Assembly: GCA_020056225.1 (NCBI GenBank)
Contig: JAGVIE010000038.1
Coordinates: 1 to 64,000 of the forward strand
Length of the DNA stretch: 64,000 nt
From: Bacteroidota bacterium
Lineage (GTDB): Bacteria > Bacteroidota > Ignavibacteria > UBA10030 > SZUA-254
Direction: 5' to 3'
Shown: piece by piece, positions 37,248 through 46,580 of the stretch
Layout: every line of letters starts with the position of its first letter
How positions within the stretch are numbered: the stretch's first letter is position 1
Notes under the pieces: generated by a model
What the model was told of the DNA's origin: nothing
Database searches by the model: none
Seen by the model: the letters and a program-made list of their open reading frames with translations, nothing else
Position numbers and translations under genes: made by a program

Positions 37248-38014
37248 TAGATATCGGCAATACAAATGCTGTGTTTGGATTTTTTTTAAAAGGTAAATTT
37301 ATGCTCGACCGGAGAATGTCAAGCAAGGTAAAAAGAACAGAAGACGAGTTGTTCATCCTGCTGAAGCATTTCTGCGAGCAATCGAAAATATCACCCGAGG
37401 GATTACAGGGGGTTGTGATTGCATCGGTGGTTCCGGATGCGACTCTTTCGTTCAGCAAGATGTTTAAAAAGTATCTTAAGCTCTCGCCGGTGATAATATC
37501 CGGAACGATGGATGCCGGCATCAAAATTCCGTACGATGATCCTGCAACATTAGGCGCAGACAGAATATGCGGCGTGATAGCCACGCTACAGAAGTTCGGC
37601 GGTCCTGCCATTATTGTTGACTTCGGAACGGCGACTACATACGACGTTCTCTCAAGCAAGGGCGAATACCTTGGCGGCGTGATTGCGCCCGGGATTGAAA
37701 CTTCAGCGGCAGAACTCTTCAAGAGAACCGCCAGACTTCCCAGAACGGAACTTCTATTTCCGGCATCTATCATTGCCACAAATACCAAAAACGCAATTCA
37801 ATCGGGGGTTATGTTCGCCGCGGTAGATGCTTTTGAGGGGATGGTGCGTCGTCTTAGGCGGACTGCCGGCAAATACGCGACAGTAGTTGCTACGGGCGGT
37901 TATGCGTCTCTAATTTCCGAGATGACAAGCGAAATAAAATATATGGAACCGAATCTTGTTCTCGAGGGAGCCCGGCTAATTTACGAACATAATATTAAAA
38001 AAGGGAAGAAATAA
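37235..38014 (+). CDS. coaX: Type III pantothenate kinase
   Basis: 259 residues, usual size. It phosphorylates pantothenate, the first step of coenzyme A synthesis. Motifs of the ASKHA fold are present: N-terminal DIGNTNAVFGFF, GADRICGVIATL in the middle and DFGTATTYDVLS for phosphate binding, followed by GGVIAPGIETSAAEL. The start overlaps the birA end by 13 bp, a pairing of biotin and pantothenate enzymes seen in many bacteria. The end is followed by about 210 bp before the next gene, which has its own promoter. No other CoA synthesis gene is near. Confidence 0.96.
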   Translation: MLLVIDIGNTNAVFGFFLKGKFMLDRRMSSKVKRTEDELFILLKHFCEQSKISPEGLQGVVIASVVPDATLSFSKMFKKYLKLSPVIISGTMDAGIKIPYDDPATLGADRICGVIATLQKFGGPAIIVDFGTATTYDVLSSKGEYLGGVIAPGIETSAAELFKRTARLPRTELLFPASIIATNTKNAIQSGVMFAAVDAFEGMVRRLRRTAGKYATVVATGGYASLISEMTSEIKYMEPNLVLEGARLIYEHNIKKGKK

Positions 38015-38194
38015 AAACTCATAAATTGGGCACGCTATAAGACAAATCATAACATCTGCTAAGAATTGATTTGGAGAGAAACGAATTTCTCATCTAAATT
38101 ATAATCATCTTTTGATTTCGCTTGCATGTAGCGCAATAATAAACCGTAACCGGAAGCGAATAGCACTAAAATTACCTGCTTTTTATATACTTCC

Positions 38195-38223
38195 TTGATT
38201 CTCACACCATGTTTTCTTATTAT
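38195..38223 (+). promoter_or_regulatory. Candidate promoter of the polyprenyl synthase-pts genes (leaderless)
   Basis: -35 TTGATT (38195-38200), 17-nt spacer, -10 TATTAT (38218-38223). The ATG at 38229 starts 5 nt later, at or beside the expected transcription start. There is no room for a leader or a ribosome site. Confidence 0.55.
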
Positions 38224-38228
38224 AAAAC

Positions 38229-39230
38229 ATGAAGAGTGACAAACAGCCGTTAATCGATTTCGACAACGTATATAATAAACACAAAGAACGTGTTGAGCGA
38301 AGAATCAAAATTCTTTTTCGCAGGCGTTCGCCTGTATCGGTATACGATCCTATCCGGTACATTCTTAACTCGGGAGGTAAACGATTCCGCGCTGTGCTTA
38401 CGCTTCTTTCGTGCGAAGCGGTAGGGGGCAGTGCGTCTGCCGCTCTTGATGCCGCGACTGCGATTGAAATTCTGCATAACTTTACGCTTGTCCATGATGA
38501 TGTAATGGATCATGCCGATCTTCGGCGCGGTAAACCGACTGTTCACAATAAATGGGATGAAAATATCGCCATACTTTCAGGCGACGAAATGATCGCGCAG
38601 GCGTACCATACATTGTTAAAAACAGAATCACGGCAGATAAAAAAAATTCTATCTGTCTATACCGACGCTCTTATTCAAGTATGCGAAGGACAAGGATTCG
38701 ACAAGGAGTTTGAAACCAGAAAAAATGTTACCATAGAAGATTATTTTGATATGATCGCGAAGAAAACCGGCAGAGTTATAGCCGCATCGGCTCAGATCGG
38801 CGCAATGATAGGCGGCGGTACAATACGTCAAATTACCGCACTACGAAAATTTGGAGAACACGTAGGGAGGGCGTTTCAGGTTATGGACGATCTTCTGGAT
38901 ATTGTCGGAAACGCAGGGGAGTTCGGAAAAAAAATCGGAGGCGATGTACGCGAAGGTAAAAAAACATATTTGTTATTGAAAGCTAAAGCGCTGGCAAGAG
39001 GAAACGAACTGAGAGTTTTGCAATCTATAGTTCCGGGGAACAGTTATACACAAGCGCAGATCAGACAGGTGAGAGCCATTTATCAAAGAACCGGCGCGAT
39101 AGATATGGCGCGCGCCGAGATCACCCGGAGTACAAAGCAAGCCCAACATGAACTTGCAAAACTGCCGGCTGGGCGCGCTTCGTCGACGCTATTTTGGCTT
39201 TCTAATCAGTTGTTAGAACGAAGCGCATAA
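38229..39230 (+). CDS. Polyprenyl diphosphate synthase
   Basis: 333 residues. Trans-prenyltransferase that adds isopentenyl units to a growing all-trans chain, supplying quinone side chains or similar. The first aspartate-rich motif is DDVMD (90-94) in LVHDDVMDHADLRRG, the second DDLLD (220-224) in FQVMDDLLDIVG; GGKRFRAVL (49-57) binds the diphosphate. Size and sequence fit the long-chain (octaprenyl/heptaprenyl) type better than farnesyl synthase, but chain length cannot be read directly. It is followed after 4 bp by ptsH, an unusual neighbour, and the ATG lies directly behind a candidate promoter with no ribosome site. Confidence 0.92.
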   Translation: MKSDKQPLIDFDNVYNKHKERVERRIKILFRRRSPVSVYDPIRYILNSGGKRFRAVLTLLSCEAVGGSASAALDAATAIEILHNFTLVHDDVMDHADLRRGKPTVHNKWDENIAILSGDEMIAQAYHTLLKTESRQIKKILSVYTDALIQVCEGQGFDKEFETRKNVTIEDYFDMIAKKTGRVIAASAQIGAMIGGGTIRQITALRKFGEHVGRAFQVMDDLLDIVGNAGEFGKKIGGDVREGKKTYLLLKAKALARGNELRVLQSIVPGNSYTQAQIRQVRAIYQRTGAIDMARAEITRSTKQAQHELAKLPAGRASSTLFWLSNQLLERSA

Positions 39231-39234
39231 CGAC

Positions 39235-39498
39235 ATGGTTGAGCGTGAGATCACGATAAAAAACCGCAGTGGTTTGCATACCAGACCCGCTGCAACCCTG
39301 GTGAAAACTGCGGCTGGATTCAAATCAGATTTTTTAATATATAAAGATGGAATGGAAATTAACGGAAAAAGCATTATTGGCGTAATGACGCTCGCCGCAG
39401 AGCAAGGGGCGGCGCTTCTTCTTAAGTTCGAAGGTCCCGATGAAGAAAGTGCGGCTATAGCGGTTGTGGATTTGTTCGAGCGTGGTTTTGATGAGTGA
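39235..39498 (+). CDS. ptsH: Phosphocarrier protein HPr
   Basis: 87 residues, normal length. The phosphorylated histidine is His15 in RSGLHTRPA and the regulatory serine is Ser46 in GKSIIGVM, so both phosphorylation modes are possible. HPr receives phosphate from enzyme I, encoded 3 bp downstream, and passes it to sugar EII components or to regulators. No sugar-specific EII gene is in the window. Because a lone HPr/EI pair is common in bacteria without PTS transport, a regulatory role is likely. Confidence 0.96.
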   Translation: MVEREITIKNRSGLHTRPAATLVKTAAGFKSDFLIYKDGMEINGKSIIGVMTLAAEQGAALLLKFEGPDEESAAIAVVDLFERGFDE

Positions 39499-39501
39499 AC
39501 A

Positions 39502-41268
39502 ATGGCAGACGGCTCAGCGAATATAAAAGAAATAATTCTGAAGGGAATCCCCGCATCTCACGGTATTGCCATCGGTGCAGCGTATATTTTCATCAAAGAT
39601 AATCCGATTGTTGAAGAACGTACTGTCGGAGAGGCAGATATCCTCTCGGAGATTGATCGTCTCAATCGAGCTATCGAGAAATCATCTAAGGAATTGAATA
39701 AGATTCTTGTTTTTGCCCAGGAGAAGATTGGCGAAGCGAAAGCAAAAATTCTTGAAGCGCAGATGATGGTGCTTGAAGATCAGGTGCTGATGAACTCTAT
39801 CCGAAAACGTATTCACTCGGAAAAGAAAAACGTTGAATTCATTGTAAGCGATGAGATCGGGAAGTATTGCGCACTTATGCTCAAAGCGCAGGATGAATAC
39901 ATGCATGAGCGTGCACACGACATGGAAGATTTGAAAAATCGCATCATTCGTAATCTACGGCAAGAACGGCTTGTATCGCGGCTTGAAGGCTCTGTTATTA
40001 TTGTTGCTCACACCCTCACACCCGTGGACACTATGATTCTCAGTCGAAATCATGTTCTTGGTTATGCTACGGATCGCGGAGGTATCACATCGCACGCGGC
40101 GTTGTTCTCACGCGCATTAAAAATTCCGGCAATAGTAGGCCTTGGCGATGTAAGCCGGCAAATTATATCAGGCGACACGCTTATACTTGATGGATACAGC
40201 GGCACCCTCATTGTTCGCCCGACCGAAATACACATCGAAGAATTCAAAAAAAAGCAGGAAAGAATGCACAAGTTCGAGAAGGAACTTGAACCGTTAAAAG
40301 ACCTGCCGGCAGAAACAAAGGATGGTCACCGCATTGAACTCTCGGCGAATATCGAATTAATAGATGAGCTTGATTATGTTGTTGTGCAAGGATCGCAGGG
40401 TGTGGGTTTGTACCGCACTGAAAGCCTTCTTATCGATCGCGACGATTTCCCATCTGAAGAAGAGCAGTACATTGAATATAAAAAGTTTGCCGAGCGCATC
40501 TACCCGCATCGCGTTATAATGAGGACGTTCGATGTTGGAGGCGATAAAATATCTGCGGCAGTTGCCGAAGAGTCTAATCCGTTTCTTGGATGGCGCGGCA
40601 TCCGTGTCGGCTTAGATCGCCCCGAATTACTGATGGACCAGATTCGCGCCATGCTCCGGGCAAGCACTAAGAAGAATATTGCAATCATGTTCCCGATGAT
40701 TGCAACTCTTGCCGAGGTGCGAAAAGCAAAGGAATATATTCGGAAAGCAAAAGCAGAGCTGCGTGCCCAGGGAGTAAAGTTCCACGACAAAATTCCTATC
40801 GGCGTGATGATTGAAGTTCCATCGGCGGCGCTTGTTGTTTCGCAGATAGCCGCAGAAGTTGATTTCATAAGCGTCGGCTCGAATGATTTAACGCAATATC
40901 TTCTTGCAGTTGACAGAGGCAACACGCTCGTTTCAAAACTTTATCGTGAGTTCGATCCGAGCGTTATAATTACGCTGAAACATATAATCAACGGCGGACA
41001 TAGACAGGGAGTCTGGGTCGGTATTTGCGGTGAAATGGCGGGACATCCGCTTGCCGTGCCGCTTCTTGTCGGGCTTGGTATGAATGAGCTTAGCGTTGTA
41101 CCCGCAATTCTGCCCGAGGTCAAAAAGATTATACGCTCGTTAAATTACAGTGATGCACGGGAGATGGCGACGAAAGCTCTCACCCTCTCTACCAGCGATG
41201 AGATTGAAAAACTCGCGCTCAAGTTCTTCCGGAAGCATTTCCCGGATATACCGATGAGCGACGATTAA
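39502..41268 (+). CDS. ptsI: Phosphoenolpyruvate-protein phosphotransferase (enzyme I)
   Basis: 588 residues, full length. Enzyme I takes phosphate from PEP and gives it to HPr. Order: N-terminal HPr-binding helical domain, phosphohistidine site GGITSHAALFSRALKIPAIV (about 193-212), then the PEP-binding TIM barrel with MRTFDVGGDK, NPFLGWRGIR, PMIATLAEV and GVMIEVPSAAL, and active-site Cys in GICGEMAG. ptsH is immediately upstream. The pair forms a short operon with the polyprenyl synthase. No EII genes are nearby. Confidence 0.97.
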   Translation: MADGSANIKEIILKGIPASHGIAIGAAYIFIKDNPIVEERTVGEADILSEIDRLNRAIEKSSKELNKILVFAQEKIGEAKAKILEAQMMVLEDQVLMNSIRKRIHSEKKNVEFIVSDEIGKYCALMLKAQDEYMHERAHDMEDLKNRIIRNLRQERLVSRLEGSVIIVAHTLTPVDTMILSRNHVLGYATDRGGITSHAALFSRALKIPAIVGLGDVSRQIISGDTLILDGYSGTLIVRPTEIHIEEFKKKQERMHKFEKELEPLKDLPAETKDGHRIELSANIELIDELDYVVVQGSQGVGLYRTESLLIDRDDFPSEEEQYIEYKKFAERIYPHRVIMRTFDVGGDKISAAVAEESNPFLGWRGIRVGLDRPELLMDQIRAMLRASTKKNIAIMFPMIATLAEVRKAKEYIRKAKAELRAQGVKFHDKIPIGVMIEVPSAALVVSQIAAEVDFISVGSNDLTQYLLAVDRGNTLVSKLYREFDPSVIITLKHIINGGHRQGVWVGICGEMAGHPLAVPLLVGLGMNELSVVPAILPEVKKIIRSLNYSDAREMATKALTLSTSDEIEKLALKFFRKHFPDIPMSDD

Positions 41269-41305
41269 TTTTTTTTTATTGCCCAATAACAATTAACGGA
41301 CACAT

Positions 41306-42355
41306 ATGAAACAAATTAGCATTCAGCGGTACGATAGATCGGAATTCCGGCAACTACTCATCGATTTTCCTAAACAAGTTGAAGATGCTGTGCGAATTGG
41401 GAAGAAATTCTCTCCGCCAAACAAACGGTCACTCATCAACAATATAGTTGTCAGCGGTTTAGGCGGATCGGCGATTGGCGGAGATCTTCTGCGTTCGTAT
41501 CTTGCCGGAGAAATAACTATCCCGTTCGTTGTTAACCGGCATTATTGCTTGCCGGAGTTCGTCGATGGGCGAACACTTGTAGTCATCTCAAGTTATTCCG
41601 GTAACACAGAAGAAACGATTGCCGCGCACGCCGACGCGAAGAAACGCAAGGCGAAAGTTCTTTGTATTAGCTCAAACGGCGAGACGGCACAAATGGCAAA
41701 GAAATTCAAGCAACCGCTAATTATTATTCCAAAAGGTTATCCTCCCCGTGCCGCTCTTGGATATTCTTTCTTCCCGATGCTCATGGCATTCACAAAAATG
41801 AAGCTGATCAAACCAAGAGAAGTGGATATAAAAGAGACCATCTCGATGCTGAAGAAAAAATCGAAAAAGTACGGCGCGCTTAGCGACAAGAATCCGGCAT
41901 TCCGGCTTGCGAAACAGTTGTTCATGAAGCTTCCGATTATTTACACTGCCGCAGAGAGATTCGATGTCGTGAACCTGCGCTGGCGCGGACAGATTGCTGA
42001 GAATGCCAAACAGCTTGCATTCGGGCATGTACTGCCGGAGATGAACCACAATGAACTTGTCGGGTGGAAAGTTTTACGCCGGACGATGGAAGAAGATATG
42101 GTTGTTCTTTTCCTGCGCGATAAGTTCGATCACGAGCGCGTACAATTGAGGATGAATATCACGAAAGATATAATAAACCAATACGCATCGAAGGTGATTG
42201 AAGTTCAGAGTGAGGGGAAATCGCTTCTTACCCGCATGTTCTCGCTGATATATTTAGGCGACTGGGTGAGCTATTACCTCGCTATCTTGAATGGTGTTGA
42301 CCCGACTCCCGTGAAAGTGATAGATTATTTGAAGAACGAGCTGGGTAAAGTGTGA
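41306..42355 (+). CDS. Bifunctional phosphoglucose/phosphomannose isomerase
   Basis: 349 residues with two SIS sugar-isomerase folds. The first has SGLGGSAIGGDLLRSYL (about 49-65) and ISSYSGNTEETI (about 93-104), typical of the PGI/PMI family that interconverts glucose-6-P, fructose-6-P and mannose-6-P. The LPEMNHNELVGW motif near residue 245 holds conserved Glu and His residues of the active site. It fits between ptsI and the next unit without sharing clear regulation; 37 bp separate it from ptsI. The start has no strong ribosome site. Confidence 0.92.
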   Translation: MKQISIQRYDRSEFRQLLIDFPKQVEDAVRIGKKFSPPNKRSLINNIVVSGLGGSAIGGDLLRSYLAGEITIPFVVNRHYCLPEFVDGRTLVVISSYSGNTEETIAAHADAKKRKAKVLCISSNGETAQMAKKFKQPLIIIPKGYPPRAALGYSFFPMLMAFTKMKLIKPREVDIKETISMLKKKSKKYGALSDKNPAFRLAKQLFMKLPIIYTAAERFDVVNLRWRGQIAENAKQLAFGHVLPEMNHNELVGWKVLRRTMEEDMVVLFLRDKFDHERVQLRMNITKDIINQYASKVIEVQSEGKSLLTRMFSLIYLGDWVSYYLAILNGVDPTPVKVIDYLKNELGKV

Positions 42356-42450
42356 AGATAATCCAATAGGAGATATTGAGTAAGGCATAGCGGCAACCGA
42401 AAATTTAAAATCTGTATCACACTCTTAAATTGTAAATATCAGTTTGTTTA

Positions 42451-42477
42451 GATCTCAATGATCTCAATGATCTCATT
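42451..42477 (+). repeat. Three tandem 9-bp units
   Basis: GATCTCAAT repeated twice exactly and a third time as GATCTCATT, in the intergenic region about 70-90 bp before the peptidase-propeller-Omp85 gene. It could be a regulator binding array or a simple slipped repeat. Confidence 0.7.
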
Positions 42478-42543
42478 GTCTCAACGGTAAACATTCTAAC
42501 CGCAAAGGTGTAAAAGCACAAAGGATTGTTTACCTCCTGAAAT

Positions 42544-45420
42544 ATGCTAATTAGAAACAACACTTTCACTATGTTTAATCGGTTAATTAAATATCTTCTA
42601 ATCTTAACAATTCTCACAACTTCTGCATCGTCTCAGTTCTTCTACTTCGGCAGGAATAAAGTCCAGTACACTAACTTCGATTGGCATGTTCTGAAGACCG
42701 AGCACTTCGATATCTATTATTATCAGGAAATGAAAGACCTTGCAGAGCGAGGAGCTTATTTTGCCGAGGAGAGTTACAAAATTCTTGAGGAGAAGTTTCT
42801 CCACAATGTATCTAACCGCATACCGCTTATATTTTACAGTTCGCATCTTCACTTTCAGCAGACGAATGTAACATCCGGCATGGTTCCGGAAGGTGTAGGA
42901 GGTTTTTTTGAATTCATCAAAGGGCGCGTTGTAATTCCATACTCCGGCTCGATGTGGGAATTCAGACACGTAATAAGGCACGAGCTTGTGCACGTCTTCA
43001 TGAATAGCAAAATAAACCGTGTACTGCTCGATCACCGGATAATTCAGGATCATCTGCCACCGCTCTGGTTTATCGAAGGATTGGCTGAGTACTGGTCGAG
43101 CGAGTGGGACATACAGGCAGAGATGGTTATGCGAGACGCTGTTGTGAGTAATTATGTGGTTCCGCTGAACAACATGGACGATATTTATGGAACATATCTG
43201 ATGTATAAGGAGGGACAAAATCTTCTTCAGTTTATTGCCGAACATTACGGCGAGGAAAAGATTCTATTGCTAATGGAAAATTTTTGGAAATCGAATTCGT
43301 TCGAGGATATTTTCAAAATAACGATAGGTGGGAATTATAAAGAATTCGATGAAGAGTGGATCTATGCACTGAAGAAAAAATATTATCCTCTTCTTGCCGG
43401 CGCCGATCAGCCTAGCGGGATCACCGCGCCGGTTGTTACGGATGGATTCAACTCCAAACCCGTTTTTTACAAGGAGGACGGCAAAAAAGAAATATTGTTC
43501 GTAGGCAACCGCACCGGCTATACAAGCATATATCGGATAGATCTTGACAGCGTTATGGGCAGAAAGGAATTTAAACCGTCGCTTTTAATTCAAGGAGAAA
43601 AAACCAATGAGTTTGAGGCGTTTCATCTTTTCCAGAGCAAGTTAGATATTTCGAAAGACGGCGTGCTTGCTTTCATTACAAAGAGCGGCGAGAACGACGC
43701 GCTTCATCTTTTTGATTTAAAGAAAAATCGGATTGCAAAAACATATAACTTCAAAGACCTCGTAGTAATCGGTTCGCCGTCGTGGTCGCTGGATGGAAAG
43801 CGGATTGCGTTTACCTCTATCGATAAATCCGGAACGAACGATTTGTATATATGGAACATCGAAAACGAAAAACTATCGCGCCTGACCAACGATATATATG
43901 ACGAACGCGACCCGGAATGGCAGCCATTCGGGGATAATATAGTATTCATATCTGACCGTACTCCTTACGGCAAAGAGGGAAAATATAATTTGTTTGTTTA
44001 CCACACCGCTTCGGGTGCCATTAGTTATTTAACATACGGTAATGAGAGTTATTACGCTCCGCGGTTTTCTCCCGATGGTCGGGTGCTTATACTTACATCC
44101 GATGTCGGCGGGACACGGAATGTGTGGATGATGAAACTTGATTCGCTGATGCAGTCTAAGGAGATGCGAAAGATTACCCGTTTCACAACGGCAGCATTCG
44201 ATCCGGCATGGGTTGATAGTAATTTGGTTTTCGTTGCTTTTGAGAGCTTTGGCTTCCAGATTCGATTCATCAAGGATGTGTATGCCATTTACGATTCTTC
44301 AACGGAAATTCGACCCCTTAATTTTCTTGTCGCTGAAACTCAATGGTCGCCGCAATCGGTCGCCGGTGCATCGGAAGCTCAATCGCTGAAATATACCGGA
44401 GAGTACAGCTTAGATCTTGCGCAAAGCCAGATTGCGACTGATCCCGTATTCGGCACATCGGGCGGCGCGTTTCTGGCAATGAGCGATATACTCGGCAACG
44501 AGCAGTATAATTTTCTTCTATACAACACGGCGCAAAGCACCGACGAACTGCTTTCAAGTTTCAATGTCGCAATCTCCAGGGTTTCGCTGCAGAAGCGCAC
44601 CAATTATTCTGTCGGAATATATCGTTTCAGCGGAAGGCGATACGATCTTACCGATCCCGACGAATTTTTTTACGAGAGGGTCTTCGGCGGTTATTTTGCA
44701 TTGAGTTATCCGCTCTCGAAGTTCAGGAGGATATCTCTTACAACAAGTCTCAGTCATTCCGAGAAGGATGTCACCGGTGAGGGTGGATTTGTTTCCGGTT
44801 CAGGCGGTATAGATTTTTCACGGCGGGCTTTGTTTCTATCGAATGCAATTTCATTCACACACGATAATTCCCTCTGGGGACCGAGCGGACCTCTCGACGG
44901 AAACCGATTCAACATCACGCTCGCTTATACAAGCGATATTCAATATTCCAACGCTAATTATTATTCGATTATCTTAGACTACCGATATTATTTACGTTTA
45001 TCATTGCGTTCCGCTTACGCTGTGCGGGCATGGTTGTTTTACAATGACGGACAGGAAGCCCGGCGTTTCTTCATGGGCGGCAGTTGGGATTTACGCGGAT
45101 ATCCCCGATGGTCTATTCGCGGTAAAAAATTGTGGTTGTTAAGCCAGGAGCTTAGGTATCCGTTCGTCGATCAGTTCACCATAAAGTTTCCGTTTGTCGG
45201 GATAGCGCTTTTCGGAATACGTGGCGCGTTATTTATTGATGCAGGCAACGCATGGGACAATGATTATTCGGAAACACTCGCTTCTGTTGGTTCCGGTGTT
45301 CGTCTGAATCTGGGAAACATCATCGTACTTCGTTACGATATCGGCAAGCGGTTGGAAAACAATTTCAGTAAAATTCAGGATGGTTTGTTCTATCAGTTTT
45401 TCTTCGGATGGGATTTTTAA
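42544..45420 (+). CDS. Metallopeptidase / TolB-propeller / Omp85-barrel fusion protein
   Basis: 958 residues. Signal peptide, then a gluzincin-like peptidase domain with RHELVH (H146, E147, H150) and the downstream ligand in WFIEGLAEYWS (E178), like the peptidase MA family. Residues about 310-600 form a TolB/PD40 beta-propeller (WSLDGKRIAFTSIDKSGTND, NIVFISDRTPYG, RFSPDGRVLILTSDVGGT). The C-terminal third is a BamA/Omp85-type barrel: SWDLRGYP, LSQELRYPFVDQF, GALFIDAGNAWDN and final GLFYQFFFGWDF. It would be an outer-membrane barrel presenting a protease to the periplasm. It is the first of three overlapping genes, followed by a BamB-like lipoprotein. The start has no ribosome site; an ATG at 42571 is an alternative. 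Confidence 0.85.
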   Translation: MLIRNNTFTMFNRLIKYLLILTILTTSASSQFFYFGRNKVQYTNFDWHVLKTEHFDIYYYQEMKDLAERGAYFAEESYKILEEKFLHNVSNRIPLIFYSSHLHFQQTNVTSGMVPEGVGGFFEFIKGRVVIPYSGSMWEFRHVIRHELVHVFMNSKINRVLLDHRIIQDHLPPLWFIEGLAEYWSSEWDIQAEMVMRDAVVSNYVVPLNNMDDIYGTYLMYKEGQNLLQFIAEHYGEEKILLLMENFWKSNSFEDIFKITIGGNYKEFDEEWIYALKKKYYPLLAGADQPSGITAPVVTDGFNSKPVFYKEDGKKEILFVGNRTGYTSIYRIDLDSVMGRKEFKPSLLIQGEKTNEFEAFHLFQSKLDISKDGVLAFITKSGENDALHLFDLKKNRIAKTYNFKDLVVIGSPSWSLDGKRIAFTSIDKSGTNDLYIWNIENEKLSRLTNDIYDERDPEWQPFGDNIVFISDRTPYGKEGKYNLFVYHTASGAISYLTYGNESYYAPRFSPDGRVLILTSDVGGTRNVWMMKLDSLMQSKEMRKITRFTTAAFDPAWVDSNLVFVAFESFGFQIRFIKDVYAIYDSSTEIRPLNFLVAETQWSPQSVAGASEAQSLKYTGEYSLDLAQSQIATDPVFGTSGGAFLAMSDILGNEQYNFLLYNTAQSTDELLSSFNVAISRVSLQKRTNYSVGIYRFSGRRYDLTDPDEFFYERVFGGYFALSYPLSKFRRISLTTSLSHSEKDVTGEGGFVSGSGGIDFSRRALFLSNAISFTHDNSLWGPSGPLDGNRFNITLAYTSDIQYSNANYYSIILDYRYYLRLSLRSAYAVRAWLFYNDGQEARRFFMGGSWDLRGYPRWSIRGKKLWLLSQELRYPFVDQFTIKFPFVGIALFGIRGALFIDAGNAWDNDYSETLASVGSGVRLNLGNIIVLRYDIGKRLENNFSKIQDGLFYQFFFGWDF

Positions 45421-46580
45421 TGATGAACAGAAAATTACAGACGGTTTTATTACTCTTGCTGTTCATTTTTTTTGGATGCGCTCATTATCGGCTCAGAATA
45501 TCCTCGGCATTTCCAGGCGGCAGCGACTGGCGAATGTATGGCGGGGGCATCGGAAGAAATAATGTCGCTTACGATACCATTACACCGCCATTGGATTCAA
45601 CTTGGGAATACAATGCAGAAGCGGGGTTCAGCCCTTCTACGGCAGTAGCAGCCGGAAATTTATTATACATTGGCAATTTAATCGGAGAAATTCATGTTGT
45701 TACCATCGATGCCGGCGAAAAAATCGGATTATACGATTTTGGCTCTGCAATTGTTGGCACTCCTATTATTGAGAGCGACATGTTGTACGTTGCCCTTGCA
45801 AACGATAACGAAGGATTAAAAGCTTATAATTTGAGCGAAGCTCAGGTCAAGTGGCATAAAACTATTGGTGATATTGAAACCTCACCGCTGATAATTGAAA
45901 ATAAATTACTTGCCGCGGCGCTGGACGGAAAGCTTATCTGCGTTGACAAAGAAAGCGGAGATATTCTCTGGACATACCGGATTGCACCCCCGAGCAAAAC
46001 AAATCTTATTCATTCATCGCCAGCCAGTAATGGGAATACGGTTGTGTTCGGGTGCGACAACGGCGCGGTTTACGGAGTGAATGTAAACACAGGGCAATTG
46101 CAATGGAGCGCGAAAACACGTTCAGCCGTTTTTTCATCGCCCTCAATTCGTGACGGAAAAGTTTATTTCGGTTCCACCGACAGCACATTTTATGCGTTAG
46201 ACGCTTCAACCGGTAAACAATTATGGGCGAAACATCTCACAGGCAAAATACATAACTCTCAGGCAGTTGATCAATATCATGTTTATACTTCCGTTGTTGG
46301 AGGAGAGATTTACTGTTTGAATTCAGACGACGGACAAATTGTCTGGAAAACCAATATTGCCGGTGTCGTCAATTCTTCACCGATACTTTCGGGAGATGTA
46401 CTGTACATAGGAACACTGAATAAAATACTATACGCGATTGATGTTCACTCTGGCAATATTCTCTGGCAGTATAAAGCGAAAGGACGTATAAAATCGATGC
46501 CGATTGTATTCAAAAATCATCTCTTCTTATTTGTCGAAGATAGATCGGTGATCTCATTTGAAGATAATAACCTAAAATGA
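45420..46580 (+). CDS. BamB-like PQQ-propeller lipoprotein
   Basis: 386 residues. MMNRKLQTVLLLLLFIFFGC is a lipoprotein signal with the lipidated cysteine at about residue 20. The rest is an eight-bladed-type PQQ/BamB propeller with recurrent KVYFGSTDSTFYALDASTGK, GAVYGVNVNTGQLQW and KILYAIDVHSGNILWQ. BamB is the accessory lipoprotein of the BAM complex that inserts outer-membrane proteins, and the position directly after an Omp85 barrel gene (TAATG, stop and start overlap) supports such a link. It could also be an unrelated propeller lipoprotein. Confidence 0.82.
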   Translation: MMNRKLQTVLLLLLFIFFGCAHYRLRISSAFPGGSDWRMYGGGIGRNNVAYDTITPPLDSTWEYNAEAGFSPSTAVAAGNLLYIGNLIGEIHVVTIDAGEKIGLYDFGSAIVGTPIIESDMLYVALANDNEGLKAYNLSEAQVKWHKTIGDIETSPLIIENKLLAAALDGKLICVDKESGDILWTYRIAPPSKTNLIHSSPASNGNTVVFGCDNGAVYGVNVNTGQLQWSAKTRSAVFSSPSIRDGKVYFGSTDSTFYALDASTGKQLWAKHLTGKIHNSQAVDQYHVYTSVVGGEIYCLNSDDGQIVWKTNIAGVVNSSPILSGDVLYIGTLNKILYAIDVHSGNILWQYKAKGRIKSMPIVFKNHLFLFVEDRSVISFEDNNLK

